DNA of 64,000 bases from Coffea arabica. Lineage: Eukaryota; Streptophyta; Magnoliopsida; Gentianales; Rubiaceae. Both the position numbers and the translations under genes were made by a program. Positions 11,191 to 24,684 of the stretch are shown here, one piece after another (the stretch's first letter is position 1; each line of letters begins with the position of its first letter). The stretch covers positions 870,501 to 934,500 of the forward strand of contig NC_092317.1 in assembly GCF_036785885.1 (NCBI RefSeq). Direction: 5' to 3'. Under the pieces are notes generated by a model. The model worked only from the letters and a program-made list of their open reading frames with translations, had not been told where the DNA came from and ran no database searches.

Positions 11191-14100
11191 TCACTGGTAG
11201 TACATAAGCTGCTGTGCAGCTGCAACATTTTGGAACCCCCCATCGTATATTGCTTGGCTAGCTCCAGCAGCACCCAACCCCATAGATGCTTGCTTCAGGG
11301 GATGTTGCCCTTGAGAGTGCATGAGGGCATGGACACCACCCATCTTGCTCATAGCTAGTTGCCGTTCATAGGCCAAGAGGTCAGTAGCCGAAAGGCCTGG
11401 CAAGGGTGCAAGAGCCGGTGGCGGAAGTGGGTTTGAGCTAGTTCCTGGTGGAGTTGGCTTGTTTCCCCATGAACACTAAGACACAAGGAAATTTGAAAAA
11501 GTCTAAATTTTAAGTGAAAATCCCAGCGCAATTCACTACCTAAGCAACCAAATTTGCCTACAATTTACCAAAGGATTTGATTAAGGTAAGGAAACAAGAA
11601 AGCATATTCGGAGGTACTCAAACCCTGCTCCCTTACCGTAACCCAGCAAAATAAAAGGGAACAGATGAGTAAGTTCATGATTCCAAGAAAATGTCAAAAT
11701 AGGTGTCAGAGGAACCTGAAAGGCACACCTTAATTGGTTTCCCACAAAGAATTGACGGGGTATTGCCCATTTGAATCGCCAAAGCTGCCTCGGCATGGGT
11801 GCTGTATCTTACAAAGCCAAATCCTTTGTCACGCTGAACCCTGACTTCCTCAATCACTCCAGCACCCAAAGCATGGAAGTGCCGGTGAAGATCAAGTTGG
11901 GTTGCCTGCAAAAAGTAAAAGCACATTCTTGAAGTGCCTGCCAGAAACTCGCAAGTTCCACAATCAACTATTTCGATGTAGTAAAAAAAAAAAAGAAAGA
12001 AAGAAGAAAAAGTCTGATACACACACGTGTGTGTGTGTGTGTGTATGTATATATATATATATACACAAGTAAATGAAACAGGCAACATTCTCATTTATAA
12101 ACTTAAAAATTCTGTTCATTGATTGTAAACTTGTAACAATCCTTTGGGGAAGGGAACAAGCAGAAGGGATGGATTCTTGCCTCTGGAGCAAGATTGCCCA
12201 CATACACAGTGGTAAATTGTGGATTATTCTCTGGAGCATCATTATTTGCTGCCTCCTTCCCATCCTCTGCAAAACAAAACAAAACAAAACAAAAAAATCC
12301 TTGGTGAGAAATATAGCACTCTTGTTAATGAACAGAGTAAACTCTGAAATCGCCAGTTCTCCTTGTTTCACTCTTTTAAAATTACGAAAAGACAACATTA
12401 GAAAGGGAAAGACTATACACAATATATCTTTCTTATTTCTGAATATGATTGTTCACCTGATGAACCAGTTGTCAGTTCCACAACACTCTTAGCATCAGAA
12501 CTCTGCTTATCATCATTAGCACCAGCACCTTTAGTAGCCCAATTACAACGTATCTGTCTACTGCCAAGCCATTTTCCTGAAACAATAGGAACCAACAACT
12601 CTAAGATGCAACCATTCGAACAGCAGCTAGAGGGATACAAAAGTAACCAACTATATGAACATGAGCAAATAATCACAGCCAGAAAAGCAACCCCATCTCA
12701 AATATGGACAATTTCTTAATGATTTGTGAGTGATAAAACATGCCACTCGCCCCGCTGGGGGGGGGGGGGAAGCGAACCCATTTCATCAATTTTTCTTACC
12801 TGTTAAGTCATTTATTGCACTCTGCGCATCCTGAAAAGAAAATGAAGTCCTGAGTATTGAATAAAACCAGTGAAGCGCATCAAATATCCAAATGATAGTT
12901 GCAGAAAGTGGCATACCTGCTGATTCCTAAAAGATACAAATCCATAACCCCTTGAACGGCCTGTCTTCTGATCCCACATAACCCTTGCATCACTGTAATA
13001 TAAACAAAACAGCTCAAATAATCAACTTTATGGTCCAATCAGGCACAAGTTTAAGCATTATAATCAGTGCAGCCAACAACATGGAGAGAGAGATAGAAAG
13101 AGAGGGGGGGATGCTTACGAGCAACTAGGGTAAACTGAAAAACAAGCAAACAGCATGGCATCAGTAACCTCAGGGCTAAGATCACCAACAAAAATGTTGA
13201 AGTGACCTGAACAACAGAAAAAACATGCAGTTAACCAAAGAATATGTTATGATGTCATCTTCTTATAACTTCAGAATCACAAGAACATCAAACATAAAAG
13301 ATTACCATACCTGATGTATCCTCCCTTTGACCACTGGCGTATGCCCAATTAACTTTAATTGGCTGCCCAAACCTGCATAGCCATAACATAAGTAAAGCAG
13401 AAAAATCAAGCAAGTACTATAGTGAGTGCTATACATACTGTTTACTTACAGATGCCTCCCATTAAGAGACAATATAGCAAGTGCAGCAGATCTACGATCA
13501 TAATAATGAATAAATCCATAGGATGACTGCAAGGAGCAAAAGGGAGTGCGTGGAAGGACTTGACTGTCAGTGAACAAAGGCAAAACATATACCAGGCAAT
13601 TGTATGATAACATAAAATCAGAATGGGGTATAGAAAAAATAAAAGTAGACTACCTTTTCTTTCCTAATAAGTTTACAACCTTCAACAGGACCTGTACTCG
13701 AGAAAACTTCCTGAATGAGTGGTTCAGTCACTTGGGTATGGATGTTTCCTACATACCTGCAATTTCTCAAAAATAAAAAACCTAGAGGTTTAAAAAGAAA
13801 AAGAAAACAAAAAAAATAAATGAATCTATAAGAATCTCCTTTGATTACTGAAGCATGTTATGAACAGAAGTACACACAAATGGCACAAGAAAGATGCTTA
13901 AGTTTATCACATAAATAAGCATTGGATGAATATCTATAACTCAATATGACATTCAATGAAGGGCAAACAAAGGGACAAAGACAATAGAATACCACATTGA
14001 ATGGGAAATAAGAATTCTTAGTTGCAAAATTGCTTTCACTTCTACGGAGCAAACCCACTATGTGACAATATATACATCTACTAAGAAAAAGGCTCCAAAC

Positions 14101-15588
14101 AGCACTCACACGCTGCGGCATGTACTTGGATCAAAACCAGGAGGCAAATTTCCACTTGGAATTGGCTCAATCTGCAAAGATTAAAAAAAAAAAAAGAATA
14201 AAAATAAAGAAAAATCATAGTGCTTTGTATCTCTACAACTGAAACCACCAAAGTACAGGCGAGTGAAATGAACACAATGATTTGACCAAGTACAGCACGA
14301 ACATGTCACTACCAAAACTTCTGCAATACAGGGCAAGAAGAAACCCATATACCAAATACAAATAGAAGAAAGAAGACGTGTAAAGAAGATTGACATATAA
14401 AGGGGAATGATCAAAATGTTAAAATTTTCATAATACAGATCCGGTTAGTGAACACAATCAGTGGGGGTAAAAAAATGTTGCACCATGAGAGATAAATTCT
14501 TTCCTAAAAGCCCTGCTTGTCTATATAACACTTCTACCTTTCCAGTGCCTCCGCTACCTTCTTGGATTAAATGCCTCAAAATGGCAATCCATCAATTGAA
14601 CCAACTGCTGCATTTTCTTAGATGAGATTTTATCTTGAAAGAATGAGAATTGTTGTACACTTTGACCATAGATCGGAAAATAAAGGAAGAAAGAAACTAA
14701 ATAGTACGCAGAAGCAATGGAACACTAGAAAGTTACATCCCTGTTAGCTAGAAGAATAATCAAAATTCAGAGCTGCAATCCTCACTGACAACCACCGTTT
14801 TCACAGTAAAGACTGGTGCTTTAAGTGACCTATAAAACTCTCTAAATCCTCTCAAATTTCCTAAAAAGCCAGGTAACAGAAAAATAAAAAAGCCATATCC
14901 GTGAACTTGAACGAAAAAAGTTATGTTTAAAAGAAAAAGCAATCATCTTTCTGGTCTACAGCCAATGGACAGCATCATGCAATGGAAAAATAACACCCAC
15001 AGTAGTAAAACCTGAACAGATAAACATACAAGGCAAAACAAAAATATAAACACAGAGCTTGCAGGCACTCCCAAAGGACTATAAAACAACGAAAAGAGTT
15101 CCAATTGCCTCTTGATTAACAAGTGAAGTCAAACAGGAAAATGAAAAAAAAAAAAAAAAGGACAACACATAACCTTATTTTTACAGCGGTCAAATTATCA
15201 AATTTACCATTTCAAACCATTCAATTCAATTTATCCAGGAGAATATAACAGAAAAAGTACAAAAGGGAGACAAAAAGAGGGTTTTGTGGTCAATTCCAAC
15301 AATAGTAAAGAATGGGATTCTTCAAAAATGAAGCCATTTCATCATCCTCAGGCATAAAAAACAGCTCTCAGGAAAAAGCGGGGGAGGAACTCAAAGGACA
15401 AGAAAACATATCTATCAAGAGATAGAACTGTTATATTACACAAGGTTTAAAAAAAAGAATAGAAAAATTGAACAGTTTCGAACCTGAGGAGCAGCTAAAA
15501 GACCAGGGTGATAGAGAGACTGCTGCTGAAGAAGCGCGTGTTGCATCAGCGCCTGATGTTGCTGTTGCTTCAGCCTCTGATGCTGCAT
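11191..15588 (-). CDS. UBP1: UBP1-type oligouridylate-binding protein, three RRM domains (423 aa)
   Basis: Plant UBP1/TIA-1-like RNA-binding protein. Family members bind U-rich RNA in the nucleus, influence pre-mRNA splicing and mRNA stability, and enter stress granules. Exons: 15588-15484, 14171-14110, 13756-13654, 13526-13450, 13372-13311, 13206-13119, 12992-12917, 12830-12800, 12576-12457, 12266-12181, 11905-11729, 11475-11191 (1272 nt including stop, phases consistent). The N-terminus is Gln-rich ([20 protein letters not shown]). RRM1 spans about residues 56-134 (VYVGNI, SYGFIHY), RRM2 about 138-216 ([14 protein letters not shown]) and RRM3 about 258-335 ([14 protein letters not shown]). 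The tail is Pro/Gln-rich and ends QQLMYYQ. All RNP1/RNP2 aromatics are present. The length is near the roughly 420 residues of Arabidopsis UBP1 proteins. The intron after 12181 uses a GC donor. The first intron (14172-15483) is long and U/A-rich. Confidence 0.95.
11990..12063. repeat. Low-complexity tract with (TG)n(TA)n microsatellite
   Basis: An A/G-rich run is followed by CACACACG, TG repeats and TA repeats, inside the UBP1 intron with the GC donor (11906-12180). The reverse-complement pair CACACACGTGTGTGTG can form a local hairpin. Confidence 0.8.
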
Positions 15589-17394
15589 TTTAGGGTTACG
15601 ATCGATTTGATCGACTTGATTGATGAAGAGACTTTGATGGAGGGTAGGGTTTCGAGAGTGAGAAGAAGAGCTAGGAAAGGGCCTCGAAGAAGAAGAAGAA
15701 GAAGAAACAGGAAAAAAAATTAAAGAAAGAAAAAAGAAAAAAAGAAAGGAAAAAAAGAAAAAGAAAAAAGACAAGAAAATTAAAGAGAGGCCTATCTAAA
15801 AGGGAGGAATTTAACTCGCCTCACGCGGATATTTATAGGACGCTTTTTACCGAGTCGTACTCGTACCGTAGACAGATGCAGTAAACCAGTAATTACATTT
15901 TACTTCTCCTAAGGTTTAATTAAATCACTGATTAATCCTCAAGGTTCAGCCAAATTACAAAAAAGGTCCCTATTTCTGTATTTCAGTCATTCTAACAGTA
16001 AGTCTATGCTAGCTACAACCATTGCCATTAAGCGTACGAGGCAGGAACAGTGGCTAATGAAACGGTTTCAAAATTATTTTGTTCAATTGAATGAAGATGC
16101 ACATTTTTTTTGGGGTCATGTAAATCATTTTGAACACAATATATATTAAATTTAGAGCAAATATTTGTGACCCTACACACAGCGTTTAAAATGAAATACA
16201 ACATGTAATATAACCAATTGACTGGATAGTGTTGGTTTGTGAGTCACCCTTGTATTAGTCTCTCTGACTCAATTTGGCGATGACTTTCTGAGCGTTCTAA
16301 TCTAATTAAATGCGTGTATTTATTTCTGTCTATGGAAAAAACATCACATGTAATATATAAATTTTTTCAGTTTGTTTTTAACCAATCCTTATCATCAACC
16401 TTCAGGAATGGTGCCTGAAGGTGACGGTTCCTGCTCGTAATTCGCCATTAAATCATATCTATTGACAGTAGATGTGTCTGTGTTTTTTAAAAAGAAAAAA
16501 AGAATCTAATATCCCCCAAACTCTGTTGTTCTCCTTTTTCTTATCAATTACATTTTCATGGCTATCAATTTTCAATATCTTATGTTCAGCAAATTAGTGA
16601 AATCAAACACAAAAGTTAAATTTAGACTGATCATTTGTTGTCACTGTGTCACCAACCTATATCAATTCTTATAAAACCTTAAGTTGAAACATCACAAACA
16701 AAACATCTACTTCCACTTGAAACTTGACAAAAGCATAGCAAAATTAAAACATTGAAGCATAGAATTCCAAAAAATTCTTGTGGAGGAACAGGGGATGAGT
16801 GTCATAGGGCCAAAATCTAGAGTTTGATCTGTAATTTGATTAATCCATAAGAAAATTATGACCCAATATGTTGGACGTCGCCAATTTTATTTGTTTTTGG
16901 ACGTTAAAACAATAAAAGCCTACGTAGCAGAGCCCAAGGTAAACCAGACCTGCCCACTTTTAATAGCCCAAATACACAACGGGCATGTTTAACCAAGCCC
17001 GAGAGCAAGCCTAGATCACGACACACCTTCCCAGGATAACGGGGGTGCACCACCGCACCGGAATTTTTAACGTAACGGTTCCGGCTTACGTAGGAATCGT
17101 TGGGATCGAAGTAAAGGAAGGGAATAGAAAGGACCGGTGGAAAAGTAAGGGAAAAAATGGGTCAAGTAGAAAGCAGCTTTCATCAGCAAAAAAAAAAGCA
17201 GCTTTCATCAAATCTTATTTGCTTTAGGGAAAGTAGAGTAAAGCGGGCTTTTATATTTTTTAATTTATCCGTCTTGCTTAGGTTAAATATGAACGGAGAA
17301 GAATGAAAACATTGGACGTTTTTATTTTGACTCAACCAAGCATAGAAAAAAGAGAAAAATATTGAGTGTTAATTAACTGCAAAAGAAAAAAAAA
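15589..17394. other. UBP1 5' flank and spacer
   Basis: The first about 200 bp upstream of the UBP1 ATG hold a purine-rich GAA/AAG tract on the plus strand (pyrimidine-rich on the UBP1 sense strand), consistent with a 5' leader. The rest is AT-rich with no supported gene. Confidence 0.5.
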
Positions 17395-17575
17395 AAAGAG
17401 AATGATCTTTTTAAAAAAATCAAATAATATTTTGTTTGTATCATAAACACATTTCCCAATCCGCTTTTTTATATTTTCAACCACATTTTTATCTCACATA
17501 CATTACATTACAAAAAAAGTGCTACAGTAATTATTCCAAATAATATTTCAAATAATACTCTATCCAAACATTAAA
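17395..17575 (-). mobile_element. MITE of the dispersed GTTTGGATA family, inverted copy
   Basis: The right end reads ATACTCTATCCAAACA followed by TTA. The reverse complement starts TGTTTGGATAGAGTATTATT and continues through TGTAGCACTTTTT-like, GATGTATGT-like and GTTTATGAT-like blocks shared with copies at 25076, 44418 and 60433. The left terminus is eroded, so the boundary is approximate. It is a non-autonomous element with no ORF. Confidence 0.55.
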
Positions 17576-19488
17576 TTCGATTCTCCCTCCATTTTCACCA
17601 ATTTTTGGAGGAGACAATTTTTCAACAATATATCTTGGTACCATTCTTGTGAATTTTGATATACCAATTTTCTGCAATTCATCCCTATCAACACTTCAAA
17701 GTAATATACAAGATTTGGGAGCTACTTAGAGGTCACTAGGCTTTAGTTATTGTGTAAGCAACTTGTTAGAAATAGCGTTGTACCTGACGGAATAACTTTC
17801 GTGCTCCTGGTGATGTAGCAGGATAACTAAAGTAATTGGCAGCGGTGGATTTTTCTTGAGATTTAATGTGTTTTGCAAAATGAGGGATTTTGCTTAAGAA
17901 GGATTTGCAATATGGCAAAGGAGGAAGGATAATTGTCATATTAAAAAGAGATGTTTTGTTAAACAATGATTATTTAGACTAACCCAATAAGACCGGTTGG
18001 GTTGGGTGATAAGAAGGAGAAAATGTAAGTAGGAGACTTATATTTAAAACCTCCAACTTACCAAAAAAAAAAATCTAAGAATTAACTTAACTAGAGATGT
18101 TATTATTAAATAAGACACTTTTCATCAAAATAAAGTGTAATAGACGAATCATAGCCACAAGAAAAAACAACAAGAAGTATTTTATTACACCCTAAAATGT
18201 AATACAGCAATTAGATATCCTAATGTAGTGACATGTGTCATCTTTAAACTATAAAAGCCTTCTAATTAAGTTTGAACTCTTATATATATTAATCAAAGCA
18301 ACAAGCAACAATTGATGATCTATCTCCAACGGAGAGCACAAAAAATAAGCAAGTTGGGGTTCTTCTCTCCTCTCTCCCTGTAGGCAGGCCTTCTCCTTGT
18401 TCTCTTTCAAGTTGGCTAATCTTTCTCCCAGTTTTTTATTTTGTTTTCCTCTAAAATACTTTTATTCAATTCAAACATTGACAAGATAAATTTTATAATC
18501 TAAATTTGTTTTTTTTTTAGATTATTCATACTTGAATTTCTATGAGGTTGAATTAGGTGATTTGGGGGAAAAAAGGAAGAAGAATCTTCCTTGATAGAGA
18601 GAAGAATGGAACCACAGTTTTTTTGGCTGACTAGAGTTAGACTTAAGTTCTATATCATAATTAAAGAAGAACATGTATCACCATACTAGGATAAGCTGTA
18701 ACACTTGTAGGTGTAACAAAAGATCCATAGTCAAGAAAAACCAAATCCCATTTAGGGCTCTCATTTTATTTCCCTCCCGTTCCTCAATCCAAACAGTTTC
18801 TGAAGGAAATTGTCTCTGTCTCCTTCCTGGACTTATTTTAGAACTTTGCATTTTAAATTTCTCATCATATTTACTTTCACTAGGGAGAGATTTAAAACTC
18901 TTATTGGGTGCAGGTCAAGGAATTCGACCTGCATTCTTATTCAAAATTTTTTGAAAATTTTACAGCAGGAGTAAAGACACTTGTTTGGTCCAGTGACGGT
19001 TCAGTTCCTTTTCGGGTTCCCCATTGATTCTCTTGGATCTACTCCTTTCCCTTAGCGTAGAGTAATAATAGGTATAGAATATAATTTATCGTATCTGAAA
19101 AAAAAATCATCTTTACTTTTATGTCCCATAGTCCTATGCTGATGTACTCCTATTGGTGGTGCGGTTCCATATGAAAAGTTTTCAGTGACTTTTTTTTTTT
19201 TGTACATGTTTTAGGGTTAATATACTTCTGAGTCCTTAAATTTTGGATCGTTGACAATGTACACTCGAAATATTAATTTCGAACAATTTGTACCTTAATG
19301 TTATGTGAACATTCCAAATAGATTTAATTACTAATTAACATATTTTCCATCATGTATGTGTAGACTTGAGCATAAACATTGACCAAAAGAAGACACCTCA
19401 GCATAAAAGCATTCTCATTAGCAATGCGATCAAATCTGCTAAATTGAGGGCTGAAACTGATCAATCTACTCTTTTTAAATCATTTATA
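17576..19488. other. AT-rich spacer without a supported gene
   Basis: A TATAAAAG motif near 18250 and a pyrimidine-rich stretch near 18360-18430 look promoter- or leader-like. The open frame that follows (18673-18954) has no recognisable homology and no splice context, so no gene is called. Confidence 0.4.
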
Positions 19489-22400
19489 TCTATATAAATT
19501 TGAGAAGGAATTTTTAGCAACAAATCTTCACAAACTTTCGCACTCTCAACTCTATTTTTCAAGCATCCTACATTTAATTTATTTTGTAAAAAACATCATG
19601 GGCACATTACACCCCTACGTTTCCCTCAAATAAGAAATTAACTCCAACTAACACCCCCACATTTCTCTCAAACAAGAAGTTAACTCCAACTAACACTCCT
19701 TACACACCTTACTCCAATTAACACTCCTCACACACCTTCCTACTATAATTAAAACTCTTCCAATCAAGAATTTCACTTACATTAAAACTCTTCCAATTCC
19801 ATCATAAGATTGCGCAAGTTCTCTTTCCACTCCATGTTGTTATTCTTATTAGCCCTCAAATTAAATTTCACTCCACACACACCTTCCCACTACAATTAAA
19901 ACCCTTCCAATCAAGAATTTGCGAATTTGCCAATGTCATATATTGCCGTTTCTACTCTTCTGATGCCATAACCAATTCCCACTACCAATTCCATTTTTCT
20001 AACATTTCACATTTAATTTAATTTATAAAATATATTCCTCTCAACTTCCACATCTACTATTCACATTTGAAATTGTTGATTACTTTTTAAAATCATTTCA
20101 TTTCAAATTGTTGGTTAATGTGCATGTTATCCTATTTGAACTTCAACCCATCACGTTACCGATTGTCTTGCGTTATTTATGATTTTACAACAATTAAAAC
20201 TTCTATAAGACCATAAGAAGAGATAACAAATATAACATCCTTTCATGCTTTCTTATTAATTTAAATAAGTAAGATTATTTACACTCCATTTTTGTTATTC
20301 ATACTTCAATAATCATTTTGATCATATAATTTTCATTAATTAGACTATATGATAAAACAAATGGTGGAATTACAAATAATAAAAAATTGAGTGCAAATAA
20401 CATTTTCTTAAGTAAGAAGTGGCCCCCATACCTTTATAATTTTAAAAGTAGTAGCTCCGCTTATATAGGAATTTGGTTTGAAGTTTATTAGTAGGAGGGT
20501 AAATAAAAAGAAAATATTGCCAAACTTAGTAAAAGTAAAAAAGTAACTGATAATATTTTATCTTTAAGCTTAGTAATCATAAATAAAAGGGCAAAATTAA
20601 ATAGAAAACAAAAAGAAAATAATGTCATGGATTTAAAAAAATCAAGAATGGTACCATTCATGAAATTCAAATTATGAAATCACTAAATAAAAAATAAAGT
20701 ACTACTAGCCTTTTAACGTGGAAATTTTTTTTTGAAATATTCATTTTTGATAAAAAAATAATGATAATAACAATACCAATTCTACCAAAAATTGTTTAAA
20801 AAGTAATATTATAGTTTAAGAGAAAGATATAGAACATTCAACCCTAAAATACTACTTAATTTGTATATATCTAGCCCAAATTTGACATTAGAATTGAATA
20901 ACAGTGCAAAATCCAAACACTAAGGATAACTTTTGGTATCATTAATTATTTTCTGTATTCTTATTGCTGTCTTCATATGTAAATATTGTGACAGCCCCAC
21001 CTTCCCCTAAGGCGAACCAAAGGGGTTAGCGGACTGCCTGCCCAACTCTCGCCAGGACTACGGGCAGTTACACGCGATCTAGAAGGTTTCGGGAAAGTAA
21101 AAGCGCGCTCGGCCACGCCACAAGAACCAAAATAACAAAAATAATAAGAAAAATGAAAACGATGAATAATGCCTGGAGTGTTAGAATCCGAAATCCCACC
21201 AAACATTAATACATAGCAATTCAACATTTACAACCAAAACGGCATGTCAAAAGCTATACATAAGGGATACACATATTCGGTTTGCCATTCAAAAGATGAA
21301 TCCAATACACATTAGGGTTTCATGCAAAGAGCTATCAAAATAGACATATACATGGCTCAATTTGGCAACCAACAAGTGTAAGCTTCCAAAAGTGATTAGT
21401 TTCCTGTAAGGAAAACAAATGGAATGGTGTGAGCTAAAACTCAGTGAGCAACTATCACACAATCAACCAAGATCACTTAAGCATAAACGTTCATTGCAAA
21501 TATTCAGATAAGAAGCAAAACAAGTCGGTAAAAGGATACGGACGGCTCTCAAGAGCCCATTTCCACGCTTACATTCTTGATCCAACCTCATTGACCCTCC
21601 GTCAATATTAAAAGTATCAAACCGTAGATTTCACTTCACTTCCATTCCTTCCACCCATCATACCCCAACCGGGCCCGCACTCCAAGCAGTAACTTTAGGT
21701 GATACTCGAGTACACCGGAACCAAGCGTCTCATTATCACAAGATTCCCATTTCAGTCCCCGTGGCTAGTCAATGTTCACGACCAAGCCCTCGCTGGCTCG
21801 ATTCAATTGAATGCCAACGGGGTCGAGCTCAGTACAGTAGGGCCGTTGGATACTCGTCCAACCAACACCCAAACAATTTCCATGAATGAAATCCAAGAAT
21901 TCATATAGCAGTACAGTAATACAGTGAAACGGTAAACAATCGGTCACAAGAATAAAAGGAATGAGGGCGGTCAAGTACACCCTCACCCTAATCATTTCCA
22001 ATAGCCAAACAAGCCTTCAAGGCATCACAATCACATATAGCAAAGCCACATTATAAATCCAAGTGAGTAGTATACTCACCAATTAAGCAAGTGAGGTTTC
22101 ATGCACCGTCGTCCCTAGTACGTCGTGCACTAACGTCACGTCCTAGAACATGTAAACAAATACCATAAGACTCGATAACGAGTCATAAAGCCAAGCCCAA
22201 CACAACCCCAATAGGGTTTCATATGCATATATAAGTATATAAGCAAACCAGAAAATCAAGAAATGGAACTCATTTGTCCCAACAACAAAAACAGGTTTTG
22301 GCTTCCAAATGCGGTAATGGCACAAAATGCGCTACGCTCATCGGATAAGGGTGTAAGACCCACCATCGCGAAGCTAAGAGACAGGGCTACAACAATGTAG

Positions 22401-24684
22401 AAGGCCACTCAGTCCAAATCCTAGCACAACTAGGTCAAAAATGCAGAAAACCAACCCAGAACCGTAATTGCAGGTTCCCAAATCACACAAAACTGTAATC
22501 AGTCCAATTCAGTCTATACAGGTCCAAATGCATTGATTCCAAAGGCATATGATAGCTAAGACATCAAGCTACATTTCATCAGAAGACACCAATAACAAAA
22601 TCCAAACCAATTCCAGTCAAAATAGACGATTACAATCACAGTTCGCACATTCTGATCACCCAGAACAGCAACAGTAAAAACGGCATAACTCACTCTACAC
22701 TACTCCAAATTCCCTGAAATTTTGCAGGCACTTCAAACTCATCAATACCTACAACTTTCATGTTTTGAGCAAAGTCCAATTCGGCCTCTAACCCTATGAT
22801 CCAAAACCGGACAGAATTGGGGGTTATCAACCCTAACTTTTCTCATTTCAATCCAAACCCAAAATTGATTGCAATTTCCTATCATATGCACCTACTAGAG
22901 CCATAGCCCCTTATTACCAACCATCAAAAACAACCACACCATCAAGATCACATAAAACCAGAAAATTCCTCAAAAAAATAAAAACTTAACCAAATCACTT
23001 CAAACCAAGAAATAAACCACAATTTCTAACACAATAGCCACCATTAGGCATAAATTCAACATCATTAGGTGTAAGAGGATAGTCAATCACTACTTACCAA
23101 GTAAACAAGAGAGAGGAAGTGGTAGACCACATTAGCTCCTCCAAAAAACTTCACTAAGCAACTCACTAGCACCTAATGGAAAGCTTTTATGAAGTAGAAA
23201 CTAGTTGATGCAATTGGTTTGGAAGATTGAGCTAAATGGAAGCTTGAAATTTGAAGCAATTCTCTTCCTTCTTGAGCTTGAGGAAGTCGGCCACCAAGGA
23301 GTGAAAATAATGAATTTTTGAGGTAATTTTTAGATATTTAACCACTTAGTCAAAAGGTCAAAAACATGAATAGTAAGTCAGAAAGTCCACCCAATGGAAA
23401 AATGACACTTGGCACACTAGTAAATGCATTTCTATCATTTGGTCACCTCTCACATCAATCACCTCACACTCCTCTACTTATCTCTTAACACCCGATAAAT
23501 TTTACACAGTATCCGAAACTTAATCTTATTGGCCGAATTTTTCCGAACTTTATGCACTAGTGGGGCCCACGTCCATAATCGATCCGTAATTTTTCAAAAA
23601 CTACCCAATGCTAGAAAAATCATCTAAAAACTATAATTAATCATAAAATCCACCAAGAAAATATTCCTAGGCCAGAAAATGCAGAAAACATGCAATTAAA
23701 GGGGAAAAATCCTAGAAAAATTATTAGGGCAATTATGGGTTCTCACAAATATGTATTTGCTATGTTAAATATATATATATATATATATATTGATTGTAGT
23801 ACTTGAGGATATTATAGATATTATCAGTTTTTCATTTCCACTTTTAGATACTAATAATTGCAACCATTGTAATTAATTTTCAATTTTATATTTTCATTAT
23901 GATAGATAAAGTTAAATATGTTGGGTCGCAGGGATATGAATTTAGAGGTTAGGTATAGGGGAAGTAAGGAGGGAAGAAAATGGTGAGGTGTTGAAAAGTA
24001 GCAGGAAAGGTTGAAGAAAAAACATGAGTTACAAGGATGGGCGGAGAAGGTAGAGAAGAAGAAAGGGGATTATAGGGATATAACAGAAATGACAAAAAAA
24101 TAATAATAATAGAGAGGGTGGTACCATGATAAAAAATATGAAAGTCGTAGGAGGCATCTGATAACTAGCTGGCATATAACAGAAGAGGGAAATGATGGTG
24201 ATTTTTAATAGTTTTGAAAACTCTAAAAACACATATTATGGAGAATTTTTTTAAAAATATACGTTAAAATTTATGAAAAATGCTAATCTAAATGCAATCA
24301 ACAATTTTAGGGGCACAAGATAGGAGAAAGATTTTTTTTCTAAAAATGGAAGAAAATAAATTGGTTATAATTTATTTTTTTATATTATAAGTTTTGATAT
24401 ATGGGTATAATATAATATGTTTTGTCGAATATTGATAAATTGACTTTTTTTTAGAAAACTCTTTTCACCTTACTACCCAACCTAACCCTCTCCTTAAATG
24501 CGTTAACAATTCTTTTATCATGTAAATCATTATAGATTATTTTTTTAAAAAATATTAAGCATACACTTCTTTAAAATTTTTAGTCTATATATATATTTAT
24601 TATTTTGTACCACAATATATAAATATATAAAATATTATTTTGATTTGAAATATGACCCGTGCATAGCACGGGTCAAAATACTAG
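19489..24684 (+). mobile_element. Helitron-like element, interrupted by a solo LTR
   Basis: The 3' end is clear. A perfect 8-bp hairpin ACCCGTGC-ata-GCACGGGT (24655-24673) is followed by caaaata and CTAG (24681-24684), then T. The proposed 5' end is A|TCTATATAAATTTGAGAAGG at 19489, which fits the A|TC rule; it is the weaker boundary. A 2761-bp LTR plus its 5-bp duplication sits inside, so the element before interruption would have been about 2.4 kb. No Rep/helicase ORF is visible, so it is non-autonomous if real. Confidence 0.5.
20987..23747 (-). mobile_element. Solo LTR of an LTR retrotransposon (2761 bp) with 5-bp target duplication AATAT
   Basis: The element starts TGTGACAGCCCC and ends GGTTCTCACA, i.e. 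TG...CA bounded by the short inverted repeat TGTGA/TCACA. It is flanked by AATAT on both sides (20982-20986 and 23748-23752). No internal gag-pol, primer-binding site or second LTR is present between the duplications, so this is a solo LTR left by LTR-LTR recombination. Read on the minus strand it begins TGTGAGAACCCATAATTGCC, which resembles plant Ty3/gypsy (Tekay/Del-like) LTR starts, so the minus orientation is preferred but not proven. Its GC content is higher than that of the surrounding spacer. Confidence 0.85.

Noticed and set aside
18673-18954. 93-codon plus-strand open frame after a TATAAAAG motif
   Set aside because: Composition is not protein-like for a conserved gene and no domain is recognised; boundaries sit in transposon-rich spacer.
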